DNA from: CALGFH01 sp036003705 | GTDB taxonomy: Bacteria > Actinomycetota > CALGFH01 | Direction of reading: 5' to 3' | Assembly: GCA_036003705.1 (NCBI GenBank) | Contig: DASYSE010000078.1 | Coordinates: forward strand, 1-10,260 | Length of the DNA stretch: 10,260 nucleotides | In this document: positions 1 to 6,650 of the stretch, one piece after another | Layout of the letters: every line of letters begins with the position of its first letter | How positions within the stretch are numbered: the first letter of the stretch is position 1 | Position numbers and translations under genes: made by a program | The notes under the pieces: generated by a model | Told to the model about the DNA's origin: nothing | Database searches by the model: none | The model's input: the letters and a program-made list of their open reading frames with translations, nothing else

Positions 1-282
1 GAGCCTGCCGGTGGCCGGGTCAAGGCTGACCGCGTAGGCGGTGAGGAACGCATGGTCCTCGTAGCGGTCCAGCTTGGGCCGCTCGTGCTGTTGGACGGCG
101 TCCTCGACCGCCAGGGGGTGCAAGGCGAACTCCTCGGACACGACCGCCAGGTCCTGCCGGTCCGGCTCGCACAGGTCCAACCAGACCACCGTGCCCGATT
201 CCTTGAGGTAGTCGGAGATCTGGGCGGCCGGGAAGTCCTTGGCCTCCAGCACCCCATCGCGGTACAGCCGGGTATGGCGCAT
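1..282 (-). CDS. corA: CorA-family divalent cation (Mg2+/Co2+) transporter, N-terminal part
   Basis: The first 94 residues are visible; the gene runs off the left edge, so the membrane helices and the GMN signature of the family are not in view. The visible part matches the cytoplasmic N-terminal alpha/beta domain of CorA channels: a short strand region, then VVWLDL (residues 32-37), an acidic helix, HPLAVED (55-61) and QHERPKLDRYEDHAFL (65-80), the usual pattern ahead of the first beta-sheet strands. Full CorA proteins are roughly 310-370 residues and pass Mg2+ or Co2+ across the inner membrane as pentamers. The ATG at 282 is preferred because the CorA-like sequence starts directly after it; only a weak GGTGGT-like ribosome binding site precedes it. 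It lies downstream of the cupin gene on the same strand, 93 bases away, and may be co-transcribed. Family call is firm; ion specificity is not. Confidence 0.85.
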   Translation of the reverse strand, partial: MRHTRLYRDGVLEAKDFPAAQISDYLKESGTVVWLDLCEPDRQDLAVVSEEFALHPLAVEDAVQQHERPKLDRYEDHAFLTAYAVSLDPATGRL

Positions 283-358
283 ACCACCAGCCTATCGGCA
301 AGCAGGCACACTTGGCGGGATGTCTGCGCTCACGCCGCCGCCAGGGCACCCACGGCGA

Positions 359-372
359 CCGGGACGACCCGG
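359..372 (-). terminator. Small GC hairpin just after the cupin gene
   Basis: A perfect 5-bp inverted repeat (CCGGG / CCCGG) with a 4-base loop begins four bases past the cupin stop codon. It has no T-run on the leftward strand, so it is not a canonical intrinsic terminator; in such GC-rich DNA a stem this short can be chance. It could weakly separate the cupin gene from corA. Confidence 0.2.
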
Positions 373-375
373 CGA

Positions 376-708
376 CTATGGCAACTTGGCGACGGTGAGC
401 AGCACGGCTGCGTCCTCCAGAGCATGCAGCGTGTGCCGCGCCTGGGGAACGATCAGCAGGTCACCGTCGCGCCCTTCCCACTCCGCGGCCTCGGCGACAA
501 GCCGCACCCGACCGTGCAGCACGTGCACGGTCGCCTCGCCGGGATTCTCGTGCTCCGACATCGACGACCCGGCGGTCAGCGCCACCAGCGTCTGCCGCAG
601 CACATGCTCGTGTCCACCATGGACGGTCCGTGCGCTCCGGCCGGCCGAAGCAGCGGTCGCCGACTTCATCAGCTCGCGAGCAAGCGCATCAAGTGACAGC
701 TTCTCCAT
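376..708 (-). CDS. Small single-domain cupin protein
   Basis: A 110-residue protein with one cupin beta-barrel over residues 36-108. Motif 1 is recognisable as G47, H53, N55, E58 and G66, with Asn where the second metal-binding His usually sits. Motif 2 is G82-D-L-L-I-V-P88 followed by H92, with Ala90 in place of the usual Gly. An extra His cluster, HGGHEH (30-35), lies just before the barrel. Cupins of this size are usually metal-binding small-molecule sensors, isomerases or proteins of unknown role; no substrate can be named. The start at 708 (MEKLSLDAL) is chosen because the protein reads sensibly from there; upstream in-frame codons give a low-complexity, unconserved-looking extension. 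No strong Shine-Dalgarno is seen, so leaderless translation is possible. It diverges from lpdA across about 376 bases and precedes corA on its own strand. Confidence 0.75.
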   Translation of the reverse strand: MEKLSLDALARELMKSATAASAGRSARTVHGGHEHVLRQTLVALTAGSSMSEHENPGEATVHVLHGRVRLVAEAAEWEGRDGDLLIVPQARHTLHALEDAAVLLTVAKLP

Positions 709-1084
709 GGGTCCAATGTGACCATCCGGCCGGGCAACCGTCAACGACTCCGCCGGACCGACGGAGGCCCCGCCAGGTCCGAGGCTCCGCCGGAGCATCC
801 GGCTGGGGTCGGCCTCGGGAGGATCCTGTCCGCTTTGTCCTGCCCATCCGGCCGGTCGCGGCCCTGGACCGCGCCACCGTCGTCGCCTGGCTCGGCACGA
901 CCTTGTAGCGCCACCCGGTCGGCACCCTGAACCAGGTCAAATTTCCGGCCTGGCGGAAGACGGCGGGCGCGAACGGATGGTTGCGACCCGGGAACCAGGG
1001 GACCCTTTGCATTGGTGGCCGGGCAACGCCATGCTCCAGGGGTGTGAGCACGGCGGGGTGGCATGGCGCAGGAGGTGTGGGTGC
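709..1084. other. Divergent intergenic region between cupin gene and PDH operon
   Basis: About 376 bases without a convincing gene. Reading frames here are short or are extensions of neighbours and show no recognisable protein. The region must hold the promoters of the rightward PDH operon and the leftward cupin gene, but no good -35/-10 pair stands out. Visible small structures are: a perfect 6-bp inverted repeat GCTCCG-C-CGGAGC at 784-796; the imperfect palindrome TGAACCAGGTCA at 928-939, which runs into AAATTT at 939-944, a rare AT-rich patch; an 8-base direct repeat GAACCAGG at 929-936 and 992-999; and a 12-base direct repeat CCATCCGGCCGG at 722-733 and 844-855. Any of these could be an operator or chance in GC-rich DNA. 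Confidence 0.5.
1070..1077 (+). promoter_or_regulatory. Ribosome binding site of lpdA
   Basis: AGGAGGTG lies seven bases before the ATG at 1085. It decides the start in favour of MAEQAEQQ over an in-frame ATG 108 bases further upstream, whose extra residues do not resemble any E3 N-terminus. Confidence 0.85.
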
Positions 1085-2593
1085 ATGGCCGAGCAGGCAG
1101 AGCAGCAGGAGTTCGACCTTGTGGTGGTGGGAGGTGGTCCGGGGGGGTATCCGGCGGCGATCCGGGCGGCCCAGCTGGGCGTGCGGACCGCGCTGGTGGA
1201 AAAGGAGCGGCCCGGCGGGGTCTGCCTGAACTGGGGATGCATCCCGACCAAGGCGATGCTGCGGTCGGCTGATGTGCTGGAGACCATGCAGCACAGCGCC
1301 GAGTTCGGAGTGCTGGCCGATAACGTGCGGCTGGACTACTCGGCGGTGGTCAAGCGCAAGGAGCGGATCGTCAAGGGCCTGACCGACGGGGTGGCCGGGC
1401 TGCTGAAGGCCAACGGGGTCACGGTGGTCGGCGGGCATGCGCGGTTTGTCGGCCCGAAAGCCGTTGAGGTCGTCGGGGTCGGGGACGCACCGTTGGGTGC
1501 CGGGGGACCGCTGTACAACGCGCCGCCCGCGCCCGACGGCCGGCCGCAGGCCAGGCTGGAGGGACGCAACGTGATCGTGGCGACCGGCTCCACGCCGGTG
1601 CTGCTGCCGATCCCCGGGATCGACCTGCCCGGGGTGGTCACCTCCGATGGCGCGTTCCTGCTCGGCGAGGTGCCGCGGCGGATCGTGATCATCGGGGCCA
1701 GCGCGGTCGGGGCCGAGTGGGCCACCTTGTTCCACGCCTTCGGCGCCGAGGTGACCATGGTCGAGCTGCTGCCGACGCTGATCCCGGCCGAGGACGAGGA
1801 CATGGGCAAGGCCCTGGGCCGCTCGTTCACCAAGCGGGGGATCAAGGTCCAGACGGGAAGGACGGTCTCGGAGATCGCCCCGGCAGCCAAGGGAAGGAAG
1901 CAGGGGGCCGCCCTGCGGGTCACCATCGCCGACCCCGACGGGCAGAACCCCGAACAGGTGGAGACCGACGTGGTGCTGGTAGGGGTCGGCCGCCGGCCCA
2001 ACACCGAAGGGCTGGACCTGGAGCGCACCGGGGTGACCACCGATCAGCGGGGCTGGGTCCAGGTGGACGACCAGCTGCGGACCAGCGCGGCGGGTGTCTA
2101 CGCGATCGGGGACGTGACCGGGACGGTGTTGTTGGCCCATGTGGCCAGCCATCAGGGGCTGGTCGCCGCTGGGGTGATCGCCGGGCATTCTGAGCGGATG
2201 GACTACAGGGCGGTCCCGGCCGCGACCTTCACCCACCCGGAGGTGGCCAGCGTCGGGCTGACCGAGGCCAAGGCCAAGGAAGCCGGCCACGATGTGGTCG
2301 TCGGCCGGTTCCCGTTCAGCGCTCTTGGTCGCGCCCAGACCTACGGGTCGACCGAGGGGCTGGTCAAGGTGGTCGCCGACCGGAGGTACGGGGAGGTGTT
2401 GGGGGTGCACATCATCGGTCCCGGCGCCAGCGACCTGATCCCCGAGGGGGTGAAGGCCATGCACCTGGAGGCGACCCTGAGCGACATCGCCGATACCATC
2501 CACGCCCACCCGACGTTGGGCGAGGGGACCATGGAGGCTGCCATGGTGGCGCTCGGCCTGCCCGTCCACATCCCCCCGCCACGCCGCCGCTAG
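1085..2593 (+). CDS. lpdA: Dihydrolipoyl dehydrogenase (E3 of the pyruvate dehydrogenase complex)
   Basis: A 502-residue flavoprotein that reoxidises the dihydrolipoyl arm of E2, passing electrons through a disulfide and FAD to NAD+. Visible in order: FAD-binding GGGPGGY (16-22); redox-active disulfide C47-LNWG-C52 followed by IPTK; the ATGST motif (166-170); the NAD-binding fold around GASAVGAE (204-211); the second FAD motif YAIGDV (339-344); and the C-terminal dimer domain with the catalytic pair H475 and E480 in HAHPTLGE. It is longer than the usual 460-475 residues, mainly because of a Gly/Pro/Ala-rich insertion of about 18 residues between roughly 131 and 160. The NAD motif has Ser206 where the second Gly of GxGxxG is normal. 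It is the first gene of the operon with the E1 and E2 genes, 42 bases before the CBS gene, which supports assignment to PDH, although E3 may also serve other 2-oxoacid complexes or glycine cleavage. Confidence 0.95.
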   Translation: MAEQAEQQEFDLVVVGGGPGGYPAAIRAAQLGVRTALVEKERPGGVCLNWGCIPTKAMLRSADVLETMQHSAEFGVLADNVRLDYSAVVKRKERIVKGLTDGVAGLLKANGVTVVGGHARFVGPKAVEVVGVGDAPLGAGGPLYNAPPAPDGRPQARLEGRNVIVATGSTPVLLPIPGIDLPGVVTSDGAFLLGEVPRRIVIIGASAVGAEWATLFHAFGAEVTMVELLPTLIPAEDEDMGKALGRSFTKRGIKVQTGRTVSEIAPAAKGRKQGAALRVTIADPDGQNPEQVETDVVLVGVGRRPNTEGLDLERTGVTTDQRGWVQVDDQLRTSAAGVYAIGDVTGTVLLAHVASHQGLVAAGVIAGHSERMDYRAVPAATFTHPEVASVGLTEAKAKEAGHDVVVGRFPFSALGRAQTYGSTEGLVKVVADRRYGEVLGVHIIGPGASDLIPEGVKAMHLEATLSDIADTIHAHPTLGEGTMEAAMVALGLPVHIPPPRRR

Positions 2594-2621
2594 CCACCGC
2601 AACGACCGCGTCAGTGCCCAT

Positions 2622-2628
2622 GGAGGTG
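2622..2628 (+). promoter_or_regulatory. Ribosome binding site of the CBS/zinc-ribbon gene
   Basis: GGAGGTG stands seven bases before the GTG at 2636 and selects this non-ATG start, from which the first residues MKVKEIM form the typical beginning of a CBS domain. Confidence 0.8.
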
Positions 2629-2635
2629 TGAGCGT

Positions 2636-3103
2636 GTGAAGGTCAAGGAGATCATGACGACGCCGGTCGTGTCCGCCGAGCCCGAGACCCCGACCACGGA
2701 CGTGGTCGAGCTGCTCACCGCACACCGGATCAGCGGGGTCCCGGTCACCGACCAGGATGGCGCGGTGGTCGGGCTGGTCAGCGAGCACGACCTGCTGGTC
2801 AAGAAGGGCGCGACCGCGCGCGAGGTGATGTCGTCGACGGTGATCAGCGTCACCGAGGACACCGACGTCGAGGACGTCCGCTCGCTGCTGATCGAGATGC
2901 GGATCCGGCGCGTGCCGGTGGTGGCCGGGCAGCGGCTGGTCGGCATTGTCAGCCGCTCCGACCTGATCGAGCTGCTCGCTCTGGAGTGGACCTGCGGGAG
3001 CTGCGGCGAGCCGGTGCGTGGCTCGCAGCCGCCCGAGCGCTGCCCACGATGCGGTGAGCCAAGCGACCGCTTCACCCGGCAGGAACAGCCGCCGGGCGAG
3101 TAG
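2636..3103 (+). CDS. CBS-domain pair protein with C-terminal zinc ribbon
   Basis: A 155-residue soluble protein. CBS domain 1 covers about residues 1-57 (KVKEIM at the start, RISGVPVTDQDGAVVGLVSEHDLL at 31-54 in pieces typical of the fold). CBS domain 2 covers about 61-114 (AREVM, RRVPVV, LVGIVSRSDLI). A small zinc ribbon follows, with C120-x2-C123 and C136-x2-C139, then a short polar tail. CBS pairs bind adenine nucleotides (AMP, ADP, ATP, NAD, SAM) and regulate partners; CBS pairs fused to a zinc-ribbon or rubredoxin-like tail are a known family, for example Ta0289 of Thermoplasma. What is unusual is the place: between the E3 and E1 alpha genes, co-directional, with gaps of 42 and 37 bases. 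I infer a role sensing energy charge or metal/redox state for the PDH complex, but nothing in the sequence proves contact with it. Start is a GTG with a strong ribosome binding site. Confidence 0.9.
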   Translation: MKVKEIMTTPVVSAEPETPTTDVVELLTAHRISGVPVTDQDGAVVGLVSEHDLLVKKGATAREVMSSTVISVTEDTDVEDVRSLLIEMRIRRVPVVAGQRLVGIVSRSDLIELLALEWTCGSCGEPVRGSQPPERCPRCGEPSDRFTRQEQPPGE

Positions 3104-3140
3104 CGCCCGTAGCCGGCCGGTGACGATGAGGAGGACCGTG

Positions 3141-4226
3141 ATGGCGACCGACCAGAAGACCGCGCCGCGGAGGCGCGGCCAGGGCGCGAAGCGCGCGGCG
3201 GACGCGTTCGCCGACGAGAAGCCGGAGGCCCTGGTCGACCACTACCGGATGATGTGGCTGATGCGCCGGTTCGAGGAACGCTGCGTCGAGATGTATCAGC
3301 GGGCCAAGATCGGCGGCTACTGCCACCTCAACCTGGGCGAGGAGGCGACCGTGGTCGGGCTGATGACGGCCCTGGAGCCACGCGACTACCTGTTCACCAA
3401 CTACCGCGAGCACGGCTACGCGCTGGCCAAGGGGATCGAGCCGGGCCCGGTGATGGCCGAGCTGTTCGGCAAGGCGACCGGCGTGTCCCGCGGCCGCGGC
3501 GGGTCGATGCACCTGTTCGACGTGGGCGCGCGGCTGCTCGGCGGCTACGCGATCGTCGGCGGGCAGATCCCGCTGGCCACCGGCGCCGCCCAGGCGATCG
3601 CCTACCGGGACGGCGACGAGGTGGTCATGTGCCAGATGGGCGACGGCACCGTGAACACCGGCGCCTTCCACGAGTGCCTGAACATGGCCCAGCTGTGGAA
3701 GCTCCCGATCATCTTCGTGATCATCAACAACCTGACCGGGATGGGGACCACGGTCGAGGCGGCGTCGGCCGAGCCGGAGCTGTACAAGCGGGCCTGTGCC
3801 TACCGGATGGCCAGCGAACGGGTGGACGGCAACGACCTGCTGGCCGTGCGTGACGCCGCACGCCGAGCGGTCGACCGGGCGCGGAACGAGCGCCTGCCGA
3901 CGCTGCTGGAGGCGGTGAGCTTCCGGATGCGCGGTCACTCGGTGGTCGACCCGGCCCGCTACCGTTCCAAGGAGGAGGTCGAGCAGGGCCGGGCCAAGGA
4001 CCCGGTGGTCGCCTTCCGGGCCAGGCTCATCCAGACCGGGACGCTGGACGAGGCGGCCGTGGGCGAGCTCGAGGCCGAGGTGGAGCGCGAGGTGCAGCAG
4101 GCCATCGACTTCGCCGACGCCAGCCCCGACCCGGACGTCGCGGAGCTGTTCGACGACGTCTACGCCAGCCCGGTCGCCAACGCGCCGCGCGGCCTGCCCG
4201 GCGACCCTACGGTGGCGCCGGCCTGA
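3141..4226 (+). CDS. pdhA: Pyruvate dehydrogenase E1 component, alpha subunit
   Basis: A 361-residue thiamine-diphosphate (ThDP) enzyme subunit that, with the beta subunit, decarboxylates pyruvate and acetylates the lipoyl group of E2. The ThDP/Mg signature is intact: G167-D168-G169 and, 26 residues later, N196-N197. Also visible are NYREHG (87-92), the RGRGGSMH block (117-124), IVGGQIPLATGAA (138-150) and the conserved loop RMRGHSVVDPARYRSKEE (262-279), which in eukaryotic homologues contains the regulatory phosphorylation sites. These fit pyruvate rather than branched-chain E1 alpha, although acetoin dehydrogenase is related. The first 25 or so residues are basic and probably flexible. The ATG at 3141 follows GAGGAGGA at 3128-3135 by five bases; a GTG one codon earlier and an ATG five codons earlier are in frame but badly spaced. 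Lies 24 bases before the E1 beta gene. Confidence 0.93.
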   Translation: MATDQKTAPRRRGQGAKRAADAFADEKPEALVDHYRMMWLMRRFEERCVEMYQRAKIGGYCHLNLGEEATVVGLMTALEPRDYLFTNYREHGYALAKGIEPGPVMAELFGKATGVSRGRGGSMHLFDVGARLLGGYAIVGGQIPLATGAAQAIAYRDGDEVVMCQMGDGTVNTGAFHECLNMAQLWKLPIIFVIINNLTGMGTTVEAASAEPELYKRACAYRMASERVDGNDLLAVRDAARRAVDRARNERLPTLLEAVSFRMRGHSVVDPARYRSKEEVEQGRAKDPVVAFRARLIQTGTLDEAAVGELEAEVEREVQQAIDFADASPDPDVAELFDDVYASPVANAPRGLPGDPTVAPA

Positions 4227-4235
4227 CCCCAGCTT

Positions 4236-4244
4236 GGAGGTGAT
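4236..4244 (+). promoter_or_regulatory. Ribosome binding site of pdhB
   Basis: GGAGGTGAT lies six bases before the GTG at 4251. The in-frame ATG at 4260 would be 15 bases away, too far, so the GTG start is preferred. Confidence 0.8.
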
Positions 4245-4250
4245 GCAACC

Positions 4251-5246
4251 GTGGCCGTAATGACCTACCGACAGGCGCTGCATGACACGCTGCGCGAGGA
4301 GCTGCTGCGCGACGAGAACGTCTATCTCATGGGTGAGGAGATCGGCGTGTTCGAAGGCTCCTACAAGATCACCGCCGGGCTGCTGGCCGAGTTCGGCCCC
4401 AAGCGGGTGGTCGACACCCCGATCAGCGAGGAAGGCTTCGTCGGCGCCGCCATCGGCGCGGCCATGCTGGGGCTGCGCCCGGTGGTGGAGATCATGACCA
4501 TCAACTTCTCGATCCTGGCCCTTGACCAGCTGGTCAACCACGGCGCCAAGATCTACGGGATGTTCGGCGGCCAGACCCCGGTGCCGATGGTGCTGCGCAC
4601 CCCCGGCGGCGGCGGCCAGCAGCTGGCGGCCACCCACTCGCAGAACCTGGAGGTCTGGTACGCCCATGTGCCCGGGTTCAAGGTCGTCACCCCGGCCACC
4701 CCGGCCGACGCCCGTGGCATGCTGCGCACCGCGATCAGGGACAACGACCCGGTGATCTTCATCGAGAACCTGGCCCTGTACAACACCAAGGGCGAGGTGC
4801 CCGACGGCGACTACACCATCGAGTTCGGCCGCGCCGAGGTCGTCAAGGAGGGCAGCGACCTGACCATCATCGCCTACTCCCGTATGGCCAAGATCGCCCT
4901 GGACGTCGCCAACCGCCTCCAGGACGAGGAGGACATCGACGCCGAGGTGGTCGACCTGCGCAGCCTGCGGCCGCTTGACCGCGACACGGTGGTGGCCTCG
5001 GTTCGCAAGACCAACCGGGCGGTGGTGCTGGAGGAGGACTGGCTGTCCTACGGGATCGGGGCCGAGGTGGCCGCCACCATCCAGGAGGGCGCCTTCGACC
5101 ACCTGGACGCGCCGGTCCGGCGGGTCGCCGCCGCCGAGGTGCCGCTGCCCTATGCCAAGCCGATGGAGGTGGCGGCGCTGCCCGGTGCCAGTCACCTGGT
5201 CAAGGTGATCCACGAGACATTGGACGCGACAGGCGTTCGCCGCTAG
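4251..5246 (+). CDS. pdhB: Pyruvate dehydrogenase E1 component, beta subunit
   Basis: A 331-residue partner of E1 alpha, the normal length for the family. The N-terminal pyrimidine-binding domain (about 5-180) shows GEEIGVFEGSYK (28-39), TPISEEGFVGAAIGAAM (56-72) with E60 at the position of the conserved ThDP-activating glutamate, and THSQ (128-131) with H129 matching the active-site histidine of E1 beta. AIRDNDPVIFIEN (161-173) is also typical. The C-terminal transketolase-like domain (about 195-325) shows DLRSLRPLD (235-243) and VVLEEDW (258-264). Together with E1 alpha it forms the alpha2beta2 heterotetramer that feeds E2. It starts with GTG, has 24 bases to the alpha gene and 19 to the E2 gene. 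Pyruvate is the most likely substrate from the sequence blocks and the operon; branched-chain or acetoin activity is less likely. Confidence 0.95.
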   Translation: MAVMTYRQALHDTLREELLRDENVYLMGEEIGVFEGSYKITAGLLAEFGPKRVVDTPISEEGFVGAAIGAAMLGLRPVVEIMTINFSILALDQLVNHGAKIYGMFGGQTPVPMVLRTPGGGGQQLAATHSQNLEVWYAHVPGFKVVTPATPADARGMLRTAIRDNDPVIFIENLALYNTKGEVPDGDYTIEFGRAEVVKEGSDLTIIAYSRMAKIALDVANRLQDEEDIDAEVVDLRSLRPLDRDTVVASVRKTNRAVVLEEDWLSYGIGAEVAATIQEGAFDHLDAPVRRVAAAEVPLPYAKPMEVAALPGASHLVKVIHETLDATGVRR

Positions 5247-5251
5247 CGGCC

Positions 5252-5258
5252 AGGAGGT
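5252..5258 (+). promoter_or_regulatory. Ribosome binding site of pdhC
   Basis: AGGAGGT is placed seven bases before the ATG at 5266, within the 19-base gap after pdhB. The start agrees with the usual first residues of a lipoyl domain. Confidence 0.8.
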
Positions 5259-5265
5259 AGTCGCG

Positions 5266-6543
5266 ATGCCCGAGATCATCATGCCGCGTCTGTCCGACAC
5301 CATGGAGGAGGGCACGCTGGCCGCCTGGCTGAAGCAGCCGGGCGACCAGGTGCAGCGGGGCGACGTGCTGGCCGAGATCGAGACCGACAAGGCCACCATG
5401 GAGCTGGAAGCCTTCGAGGAGGGGGTGCTCCAGCAGATCCTGGTCAAGGAGGGGGAGACCGTCCCGATCGGCCAGCCGATCGCGATCGTCGGCGCCGGCG
5501 ACGAAGGGGCATCCGCCCCGGCCGCCGCTCCCGCCCAGCCAGTCCCGGACGCGGCGGCGTCCCCGGCCGAGCAGGTCGCCAAGATCGAGACCACCCCGGA
5601 GGTCGAGACCTCCGCCGCGGCCCCGGCGGCCGCGGGCGAGCAGGTGAAGGCCTCGCCCATGGCCCGGGCCATCGCCCGCGACCAGGGCATCGACCTGTCC
5701 ACCGTGACCGGCAGCGGTCCAGGCGGCCGGGTGGTGAAGGCCGACGTCGAGGCTCTGGCGGCTGGCGACGGCGGCCGCGCGGCGCCGGCGGCTGCGGCGG
5801 CGCCGGCTGCTGCGGCGGTCCAGGCGCCGGCGGCGGCCCAGCCCGCTGCGGGCGCCGACGTGGAGGAGATCCCGCTCACCAGCATGCGCAAGACGGTCGC
5901 CCGCCGGCTGGTCGAGAGCATGCAGAGCGCCCCGCACTTCTACCTCACCATCCAGGTCGACGTCGACGCCCTGCTCGGGCTGCGGGCCGAGCTGAACCAG
6001 CGGCTGGCCGACGAGGGGACCAAGCTGTCGGTCAACGACCTGCTGATCAAGGCATGCGCGATCACCCTGCGCGCGCACCCCGACATCAACGTGTCCTGGG
6101 CCGGCGACAAGATCCTGCGACACCGGCGCGTCCACGTCGGCATCGCCGTGGCCGTCGAGGGCGGCCTGATCGTCCCCGTGGTGCGCGACACCGACCAGAA
6201 GAGCGTCAGCCAGATCTCCAAGGACGCCAAGGCCCTGATCGAGCGGGCCCGCATCGGCAAGCTCCGCCCCGAGGACTACACCGGCGGCACCTTCACCATC
6301 TCCAACCTCGGCATGTTCGGCATCGACCAGTTCACCGCGGTGATCAACCCGCCGGAGGCCGCCATCCTGGCCGTCGGCACGACCAACGAAGAGCCGGTCG
6401 TCCGCGACGGTCAGCTGGCGACCCGCCAGCGAATGAAGCTCACCCTGTCGATCGACCACCGCGCCCTGGACGGCGCCACCGGCGCCAAGTTCCTGGCCGC
6501 CCTCAAGGCCATCCTCGAGGAGCCGTTGCGCATTCTGGCCTGA
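5266..6543 (+). CDS. pdhC: Dihydrolipoamide acetyltransferase (E2 of the pyruvate dehydrogenase complex)
   Basis: A 425-residue core protein of the complex that carries acetyl groups from E1 to CoA. Domains in order: one lipoyl domain (about 2-76) with lipoylated Lys42 in ETDKAT; an Ala/Pro-rich flexible linker (about 80-127); a peripheral-subunit-binding domain (about 129-165, SPMARAIARDQGIDL and GSGPGGRVVKADV) that holds E1 or E3; a second Ala/Pro-rich linker (about 166-198); and the catalytic acyltransferase domain (about 200-425), with FTISNLGMFGID (343-354) and the active site DHRALDG with H398 and D402. There is a single lipoyl domain; many actinobacterial E2 proteins have two or three. 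The start ATG begins the conserved lipoyl-domain strand MPEIIMPRL. It is the last gene of the operon and ends 107 bases before the convergent kinase gene. Confidence 0.95.
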   Translation: MPEIIMPRLSDTMEEGTLAAWLKQPGDQVQRGDVLAEIETDKATMELEAFEEGVLQQILVKEGETVPIGQPIAIVGAGDEGASAPAAAPAQPVPDAAASPAEQVAKIETTPEVETSAAAPAAAGEQVKASPMARAIARDQGIDLSTVTGSGPGGRVVKADVEALAAGDGGRAAPAAAAAPAAAAVQAPAAAQPAAGADVEEIPLTSMRKTVARRLVESMQSAPHFYLTIQVDVDALLGLRAELNQRLADEGTKLSVNDLLIKACAITLRAHPDINVSWAGDKILRHRRVHVGIAVAVEGGLIVPVVRDTDQKSVSQISKDAKALIERARIGKLRPEDYTGGTFTISNLGMFGIDQFTAVINPPEAAILAVGTTNEEPVVRDGQLATRQRMKLTLSIDHRALDGATGAKFLAALKAILEEPLRILA

Positions 6544-6599
6544 CCCGCATCGGCGGTTTCAGGAGACAGTTTCCGCAGAGCGCAGCAGCCGCCACTCGA

Positions 6600-6638
6600 C
6601 CACCGGCGGCCACTGGTGCCAGGTCACCGCTGTGGTGG
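6600..6638. terminator. Imperfect hairpin between the two convergent operons
   Basis: In the 107-base space between the E2 stop and the kinase stop, CCACC (6600-6604) can pair with GGTGG (6634-6638) and GCGG (6606-6609) with CCGC (6627-6630), leaving a 17-base loop and a small internal loop. A competing 6-bp repeat GCCGCC/GGCGGC (6588-6593 and 6605-6610) overlaps it. There is no T-run on either side. A bidirectional terminator is expected here by position; this hairpin is only a candidate. Confidence 0.25.
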
Positions 6639-6650
6639 GTGGGCCTGGGT

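Noticed and set aside
784..796. GCTCCG-C-CGGAGC inverted repeat as a terminator or riboswitch element
   Set aside because: A one-base centre cannot form a loop without opening the stem, there is no T-run, and no known riboswitch pattern surrounds it.
376..798. Longer cupin protein starting at 798
   Set aside because: The 30 extra residues are Gly/Pro/Arg-rich and unlike cupin N-termini; the ATG at 708 gives a normal-length protein.
1007..1036. TTGCAT with a downstream TGCTCC as a sigma-70 promoter for lpdA
   Set aside because: The spacing is 19 bases and the -10 match is poor, so it is not supportable as a promoter call.
689..2788. A 699-codon open frame on the minus strand opposite lpdA
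   Set aside because: The sense strand encodes an unmistakable E3; the antisense product is Gly/Arg/His/Pro-rich without recognisable motifs and also overlaps the cupin gene start.
5500..5859. Ala/Pro-rich, GCG/GCC-repetitive DNA inside the E2 gene, looking like a repeat region
   Set aside because: It encodes the flexible linkers expected on both sides of the subunit-binding domain of E2.
3072..5921. A 949-codon open frame on the minus strand across pdhA, pdhB and most of pdhC
   Set aside because: It lies opposite three clearly recognisable enzymes, its translation is low-complexity with no known domain, and long antisense frames are expected from third-position GC bias.
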